Origin: Halisarca cf. caerulea
Taxonomy: Eukaryota > Porifera > Demospongiae > Chondrillida > Halisarcidae
Direction: 5' to 3'
Assembly: GCA_963170055.1 (NCBI GenBank)
Contig: CAUJGJ010000444.1
Location: 2,622,501 to 2,637,500 of the forward strand
DNA length: 15,000 nucleotides
A program made the position numbers and the translations under genes. This document shows positions 1-15,000 of this stretch, piece by piece (the stretch's first letter is position 1; every line of letters begins with the position of its first letter). The notes below the pieces were generated by a model that worked only from the letters and a program-made list of their open reading frames with translations, searched no databases and was not told the DNA's origin.

Positions 1-95
1 AATAATGTATGTATATATGAACAGAAATGTTACTCACAAGTCACCACATAACTAATCCACCAAAATTTGTCCCAAACCAATTGTAGTAGATGTGT

Positions 96-100
<5 letters not shown>

Positions 101-141
<41 letters not shown>

Positions 142-158
142 TGTGTGTGTGTGTGTGT
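101..158. repeat. (GT)n microsatellite
   Basis: Nearly pure GT dinucleotide run with one A interruption (GTGTATGTGT). It is alternating pyrimidine-purine and gives artificial Val-Cys and Thr-His open frames on the two strands. Confidence 0.97.
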
Positions 159-393
159 TTCTTTTCCTGCCTTCCTCTACTCGTTCATCGTGGATATTGA
201 TATCCTGAAGCTTCAACTTCATACAGCATCACTCCAATTTCGTGGGAAGGATTATTCTGGGGAATAGTTTGTTGAACAATAAAGGCTTTCTAAGACGCTG
301 TATGTTACCTCAGCTGCTTTCACCTACATTGTCATGCTATTTCCTCAATGATCATTCTCGGTGCGTAGGATAATAGTTCAGTTTCATTTTCAA

Positions 394-505
394 CACATAA
401 CAAATATCCTTTATGATAATTGTGTATTCGTTATACATACACATAGCAAATTTATGTTGCACATGACAAATGTCCTTTATGATATTTGTGTATGCGTTGT
501 ATATA
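394..505. repeat. Tandem duplication, 66-bp period, two diverged copies
   Basis: The segment from CACATAACAAATATCCTTTA at 394 recurs from about 460 as CACATGACAAATGTCCTTTA. The similarity continues through GAT-A-TTGTGTAT-CGTT-TA. The two copies (about 394-439 and 460-505) are 66 bp apart and differ at scattered positions. No coding role is apparent. Confidence 0.85.
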
Positions 506-604
506 TGAAAGTGTATGAATTGAGTGTGTACCAATGGTTTATTTATGGTGCTGCAAATCTCATTGTCTCTGTTTCCCGTCTTTCCATTTTATTCTGAAGT
601 TCTG

Positions 605-918
605 CCTCCTAAACTTCACCACTCACCCCCTCCCACCAGCCTTACTACTCCCTCCCACCAGTCTCACCACTCACCCATCACCACCAGCCTCACCACTCAC
701 CCCTCACCACCCTCACCCCTCACCACCCTCACCTCTCCTCCATTCTGCCACCTCACCACTTATCCTTTCACCTGTCTCACCACTCACGGCTCACCCTTCC
801 CACCCATCCCCTCTCCCACCTACATCACACCCTGCCCACTTCTATTCACCCCTTCTATGTACCTCACCCGATCACCCCTCCCATCCCACCTACTTTGCTA
901 CTTACCGCTCACTCCTCC
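605..918. repeat. C-rich CAC/CCT low-complexity tract
   Basis: Degenerate short-period repeats of the type TCACCACTCACCC and CCTCACC run on the plus strand, nearly free of G. They end directly against the large GT microsatellite at about 920. The long Pro/Ser/His/Thr-rich open frame across this tract is a composition effect. Confidence 0.85.
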
Positions 919-919
919 C

Positions 920-937
920 GTGTGTTGTGTGTGTGTG

Positions 938-991
<54 letters not shown>

Positions 992-1040
992 TGTATGTGT
1001 GTGTGTTTGTGTGTTTGTGTGTGTGTGTGTGTTTGTGTAC

Positions 1041-1100
<60 letters not shown>

Positions 1101-1143
1101 ATGTGTGTGTGTGTGTTTGTGTACGTATGTGTGTGTGCATGCA

Positions 1144-1196
<53 letters not shown>
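920..1196. repeat. Long interrupted (GT)n microsatellite
   Basis: About 277 bp of GT dinucleotides with recurrent TTTGTGTA, CGTATG and GCATGC interruptions. A block like GTGTTTGTGTACGTATGTGTG appears at least twice, so the array has an imperfect higher-order structure. Most of the run is alternating pyrimidine-purine and therefore Z-DNA-prone. The length will vary among individuals and is prone to assembly error. Confidence 0.97.
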
Positions 1197-1722
1197 TTTA
1201 TCAGTAGTTGCACTATGAAGGACATGGTTAAGCATCATGCCTATTCTTGGAAGCACTACAAAATTAATGATCTTCCAGTGGCACCAAGTTTAGCTCTGTT
1301 CGTTTCCTGGAATGCTACCCTGTAGCGGAAACCTTCATTTTCCAATGAACAAGCTTCAACACCTGTTGACACAGGACATTCACATACAGAATACTGACTA
1401 TGAATTCGTCTCATCAAGGAAGACCATCACCTACGTATACCAGTGTTCTCCTTAAGGCATGTCGGTCCATCTTGCCTTCTTTTCTAAAATTTAATTCTTT
1501 CAGTAGGAAAAGCATACATGCATTCATAGATCATGCAGATCATACTAGTGCCCAAACTGAAGCTGCAAGCAATTTGTGATGCATTGTATGTGTGTATTTG
1601 CATAATATTATGATGATGTGCGTACGTGTGTACATAGTCAGCATGCCTCAAATTATTTCTGGGAGAACACTGAATTGAATGAATTTATTGACCATGATTA
1701 TTTCTTTTTGTTTTTTTGATTA

Positions 1723-1803
1723 TGTGTTGTTTGTGTGGATGACATTGTATGTGTTGTTTGTGTGGATAAATTTGTGTGTGTTGTTTGTGTGGATGACATT
1801 GTG
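1723..1803. repeat. Three-copy 27-bp minisatellite
   Basis: Three contiguous 27-bp units at 1723-1749, 1750-1776 and 1777-1803. Each begins TGTGTTGTTTGTGTGGAT. Units 1 and 3 continue GACATTGT and unit 2 continues AAATTTGT. On the minus strand it gives a short repetitive peptide without other coding evidence. Confidence 0.93.
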
Positions 1804-1988
1804 TTGAACCACAGGACAGCCAAGGGCTGAAGGGCATTGTGTCTGAACATTGTATGAGGTTTAGATTTAATCTCAAAGAGGGTGTGTTTGTGTGGAAGAT
1901 GGTTGGAAGGTACCATCCAGGGCGCAGTGAATGCTCTCCATCTTGATGGGAAAGTACCTGGGATGGGGCATACCCTTGGCTTATCAAG

Positions 1989-2014
1989 TACAGTGAAACC
2001 TGGCTAAGACAAAC
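1989..2014 (+). mobile_element. Single transposon-like terminus (TACAGTGAAACCTGG)
   Basis: The sequence TACAGTGAAACCTGGCTAAG has the same form as the ends of the inverted-repeat elements elsewhere in the window (TACAGT followed by a G/A and C-rich end). I could not find the matching opposite end within the next few hundred bases, so this is probably a truncated copy. Confidence 0.4.
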
Positions 2015-2528
2015 TTTAAAAGGATCCAAAAATTGCCTTATTCTCAGAGATTCTTATCCTTACATGCTAACTACACGATTGTACATACATGACTACACGG
2101 AGACCAAGCAAGGCTCAGAAACTAGTTTGTATTGAACAGTTTGTTTTTTTTTCTTTAAGAGTGCTCTTCATAGCAATGCTCTCCTCTACTCCTGCCTCTC
2201 ACCATCCCCTGTCTACAGCCCTGAATGCATTATGCCCTGTTGTGAATGCATTATGATTCAAATCAGTGAACAGTTATGATACAAAAAGCATAGCCTCTAA
2301 CACAGGGTCAAGCTCTAGTGTGCTAGTCTTGGTTTTAGCCTGTGACGTGCATAAACAAGCTCAGGGTCAGGTCATCAGGTATCATTATGTAGGCTGGAGA
2401 GCCTTTAGCCATAGGCTATTCCCACAGGCATCCATTTTCTGTCATTGTCATAGTGAGTACTTTTGATAGTAAGCATGAGTTTATTCATGATGGTGCTTGC
2501 TAACTAGGGTCAAACTTTCCCTTCACTG

Positions 2529-2707
2529 TACAGTGAGACCCCTCCTATCCAGACCCCTGATTTCTGGCCACACGCCACTAGAACCAAATACGTCGCTATT
2601 CTTTGATATTGAACACTGTCAACCTTTGAAATGCATGAGGACATCTCGGTAATCAGGACAGTGCTGTCTGGGTCCCAGGGTGTCTGGAAAAGAGGGGCTC
2701 CACTTTA
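2529..2707. mobile_element. MITE, family A copy 1
   Basis: Short non-autonomous DNA element of about 179 bp with imperfect terminal inverted repeats. The left end reads TACAGTGAGACCCCTCCTAT and the reverse complement of the right end reads TAAAGTGGAGCCCCTCTTTT; similarity then continues through CCAGAC. It is bounded by TA on both sides, consistent with Tc1/mariner/pogo-type insertion. A second copy at 4400-4590 shares both ends and interior blocks such as GCCACTAGAACC(C)AAATA and TCAGGACAGT. There is no coding capacity. The transposase that moved it is unknown. Confidence 0.85.
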
Positions 2708-2895
2708 GTAGTTTACAAGGAAGTTTGAGGTAAGTAGCAGCATTATTGCTGCACCTACCCAGCCTCTACCGAACCCTGGTGTACATGTTTGTGTAGCTAT
2801 TCTAGGATAGACTATTTGATATACTGTAGATGTGCACAGATGATACATTGTTTTAATCTTTTGTGTATCATCCTCACTTCCTGTGTGTATTGCAG

Positions 2896-3015
2896 GAAGT
2901 CCCTGATGAGCTGGTCAGCATGGCTGAAAGGTACAGAGCCTTTGCTGAGCGATTGAGGGAGCAAAATAGGGAAGCTGGTGGGTTTGGATTTAGAAGAGGA
3001 CCCAAGAGATACTGA
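2896..3015 (+). CDS. Probable 3'-terminal coding exon of an unrecognised upstream gene (partial)
   Basis: I do not recognise the family. An acceptor-like TGTGTGTATTGCAG at 2882-2895 precedes an open frame in phase 0 that reads EVPDELVSMAERYRAFAERL and ends FGFRRGPKRY before TGA at 3013-3015, 40 codons with the stop. The peptide is amphipathic and helix-like (alternating A/E/R/L), followed by a Gly/Phe/Arg-rich basic tail. This looks like a real C-terminus and not simple-repeat translation, and basic Gly-rich tails are common in RNA-binding proteins. No preceding exon was identified in 1-2895. No AATAAA follows; an AATATA variant lies near 3208. The gene would end about 370 bp before the PDE7 start codon, in the same orientation. 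Confidence 0.5.
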   Translation, partial: EVPDELVSMAERYRAFAERLREQNREAGGFGFRRGPKRY

Positions 3016-3245
3016 GTACGCGCACACGTATGTATGCGTACGACCCAGCGATTCAGCTACTGATCAAACTAATCTATTGTTTACATGTCTGCTGTTATTT
3101 ATCACGTATCTCCATGTCAACATTGCCACACGCATGCCAACATAGCTGCATTCCTTGTTATGCCAAACTGTTACGAGTGGTAGCAATGTTTGTTTAACGT
3201 GATCATGAATATAATTAATTTCGCCCTGCGGTTGCCCGGTTAGTC

Positions 3246-3253
3246 TATAAAAA
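3246..3253 (+). promoter_or_regulatory. Distal TATA-like box
   Basis: TATAAAAA lies about 135 bp before the PDE7 start codon. A start 25-30 bp downstream (about 3275-3280) would give a leader of about 105-110 nt that includes both upstream ATGs. It is a sequence match only. Confidence 0.4.
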
Positions 3254-3266
3254 GTAACATTTCGCG

Positions 3267-3292
3267 TGACGTGTGCATGGACACGAGTGACG
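3267..3292 (+). promoter_or_regulatory. Two half-CRE (TGACG) motifs
   Basis: TGACGTG at 3267-3273 and TGACGCC at 3288-3294 match the half-site bound by CREB/ATF factors. From general knowledge, the human PDE7A1 promoter is reported to respond to CREB through CRE sites. If these are functional, cAMP would induce the enzyme that degrades it. Such 5-6 base motifs are short enough to occur by chance. Confidence 0.3.
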
Positions 3293-3331
3293 CCCACTCA
3301 GATTCAAATACTCGAACGACCGACGAGAATT

Positions 3332-3338
3332 TATAAAG
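3332..3338 (+). promoter_or_regulatory. Proximal TATA box
   Basis: TATAAAG within TTTATAAAGG is a good TATA match 48 bp before the PDE7 ATG at 3386. A start about 30 bp downstream (about 3362) would give a very short leader of about 24 nt and would exclude both upstream ATGs. Confidence 0.45.
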
Positions 3339-3347
3339 GTCTTCTGT

Positions 3348-3385
3348 ATGTATTCGGAATGTAAGAAGTGTTTTGCCAGAGAGCA

Positions 3386-3389
<4 letters not shown>
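3348..3389 (+). promoter_or_regulatory. Upstream ORFs overlapping the PDE7 start
   Basis: An ATG at 3348 opens a 13-codon frame that ends with TGA at 3387-3389 and so overlaps the PDE7 ATG at 3386 (sequence CAATGATGG). A second ATG at 3359 is followed at once by TAA, a minimal start-stop element. Both are in transcripts only if initiation is upstream of 3348. The in-frame TAA at 3362-3364 also shows that the PDE7 frame is closed upstream of 3386. Confidence 0.45.
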
Positions 3390-14443
<11,054 letters not shown>

Positions 14444-15000
14444 GTGAGTTGCGTACGCACGTGCACCCCCACTCGTTTCTTTTATACTGTTGGGTGCCTT
14501 AGCAGTAGCCACAGGCTATTGGGTTACCTCTGTGTAAGAATCACAAAATGCATGCACGTATGTACGTACGTACATACGAAGAAGTAACCGGCTATTGGTT
14601 CCCAGGTTCCATAAGATTTCTGATGCTGATATGTATGCCCATATGGAGTCGCATAATATTTGTGGTACGTATGTCCATACATACTGTACTTGTGTGTGTA
14701 TGTATGTACGTATGTAAAGTACGTACGTACATATCTCATGTAAGCAATCGTCAGATTTGGGAGGTGGACTTGACTAGTACTTTCATGCTAACGATATTCA
14801 TTGTAGGCCGTACACACACATACAGTGGAAACTGGTTAGCAAGAACCCAGGGGCACTAATCTCCTTATAAGTATGAAGATAGTACAGTATGTTGTATATG
14901 TGGTTGGTTCACAGAATTTGTTCTTGCTAAGCAATTTGTATTGCTAAGAGACTTTGTTTGTGTTGACCAGTTTCCACTGTATCGGTACTGAATGTACGTA
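14444..15000 (+). other. PDE7 intron 6 (start only, runs off the window)
   Basis: GTGAGT donor at 14444. The intron holds TACGTA clusters at about 14555-14580 and 14695-14735 and one MITE at 14821-14981. No further PDE exon is visible before the edge. Confidence 0.8.
14821..14981. mobile_element. 161-bp MITE with perfect 16-bp terminal inverted repeats
   Basis: TACAGTGGAAACTGGT at 14821-14836 is the exact reverse complement of 14966-14981, including the TA at each end, the expected target site of Tc1/mariner/pogo transposases. Subterminal GTTAGCAAGAAC and TTCTTGCTAAGC also form an inverted pair. There is no coding capacity. The perfect ends suggest more recent movement than the other elements in the window. 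Confidence 0.92.

Larger units (their letters stand above)
1..2895. other. Repeat-rich non-coding stretch (intergenic or introns of upstream gene)
   Basis: No coding exon that I can defend is visible here. The stretch holds two GT microsatellites, a C-rich low-complexity tract, a 66-bp direct duplication, a three-copy 27-bp minisatellite, a single transposon-like end and one complete short inverted-repeat element, each listed separately. If the terminal exon starting at 2896 is real, part or all of this stretch is intronic to that gene. An AATAAA hexamer at about 279-284 follows a short open frame ending near 267, but there is no supporting splice or homology signal. Confidence 0.6.
3016..3385 (+). 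promoter_or_regulatory. Short intergenic region holding the PDE7 promoter and 5' UTR
   Basis: These 370 bp separate the stop codon of the putative upstream exon from the PDE7 ATG. They therefore carry the upstream gene's 3' UTR and the PDE7 promoter. Unlike the introns, the stretch is almost free of TACGTA simple repeats, apart from a short run just after 3015. It contains two TATA-like boxes, two TGACG motifs and two upstream ATGs, listed separately. No transcription start is proven from sequence. Confidence 0.6.

Noticed and set aside
67..267. Possible terminal exon ending ...FRGKDYSGE followed by AATAAA at about 279
   Set aside because: The N-terminal half is microsatellite translation, there is no convincing acceptor, and a lone hexamer is weak evidence.
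920..1196. CRISPR-like array or telomeric repeat
   Set aside because: It is a dinucleotide repeat with irregular interruptions; there are no regular spacers and no telomeric hexamer.
524..1325. Long plus-strand open frames rich in Ser/Pro/Thr and then Val-Cys repeats
   Set aside because: They are translations of the C-rich tract and the GT microsatellite; stop-poor composition explains their length.
1210..1325. Possible exon ending ...LALFVSWNATL
   Set aside because: It is non-repetitive sequence in an open frame, but I see no acceptor-branch signal, no homology and no compatible partner exon.
1685..2029. Minus-strand open frame of 114 codons with HPHKQHTQ-type repeats
   Set aside because: The repeat part is the 27-bp minisatellite, and the rest has no recognised similarity or splice context.
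2812..3027. Minus-strand open frame of 71 codons
   Set aside because: It is antisense to the plus-strand exon at 2896-3015, which has an acceptor and a plausible C-terminus.

Overview
This is a metazoan genomic window, most likely from a sponge or another early-branching marine invertebrate. Spliced exons with GT-AG junctions, TATA boxes, large introns, microsatellites and many small TA-flanked inverted-repeat elements show that it is eukaryotic. The phylum is an inference from repeat style only. Nothing bacterial, no tRNA or rRNA gene and no CRISPR array was seen.

The main content is the 5' half of one plus-strand gene, a clear orthologue of the high-affinity cAMP phosphodiesterase PDE7 (PDE7A1-like form). 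Six exons can be joined in frame: 3386-3647, 8914-8991, 9333-9484, 9895-9958, 13807-13902 and 14343-14443. They give 251 codons that run from the start codon to the N-terminal part of the catalytic domain, including the [12 protein letters not shown] segment. The HD metal-binding core and the C-terminus lie beyond the right edge. Exon 1 keeps two copies of the PKA pseudosubstrate motif RRGAI, the signature of vertebrate PDE7A1, which both degrades cAMP and can bind free PKA catalytic subunit. Exon 3 adds an RRGSL sequence that fits the PKA phosphorylation consensus.

Layout. Positions 1-2895 hold microsatellites, a C-rich tract, small tandem repeats and one 179-bp inverted-repeat element, with no gene I can defend. 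Positions 2896-3015 look like the last coding exon of an unrecognised upstream plus-strand gene. The 370 bp to the PDE7 start codon must hold that gene's 3' end and the PDE7 promoter: two TATA-like boxes, TGACG half-CREs and two tiny upstream reading frames. Intron 1 (5.3 kb) and intron 4 (3.8 kb) are filled with TACGTA/TACATA simple repeats and non-autonomous DNA transposons. The most notable are a 527-bp element with a transposase DNA-binding-domain relic (11085-11611), a 759-bp nested foldback element (11730-12488) and a polypurine minisatellite (about 9980-10445) just after the exon-4 donor.

No wholly new system is evident. The points most worth a second look are the deep conservation of the dual PKA-inhibitor motif, the symmetric 78-nt exon 2 whose splice sites lie in the TACGTA repeat, the GT microsatellite abutting the exon-3 donor, and the two structured transposons.
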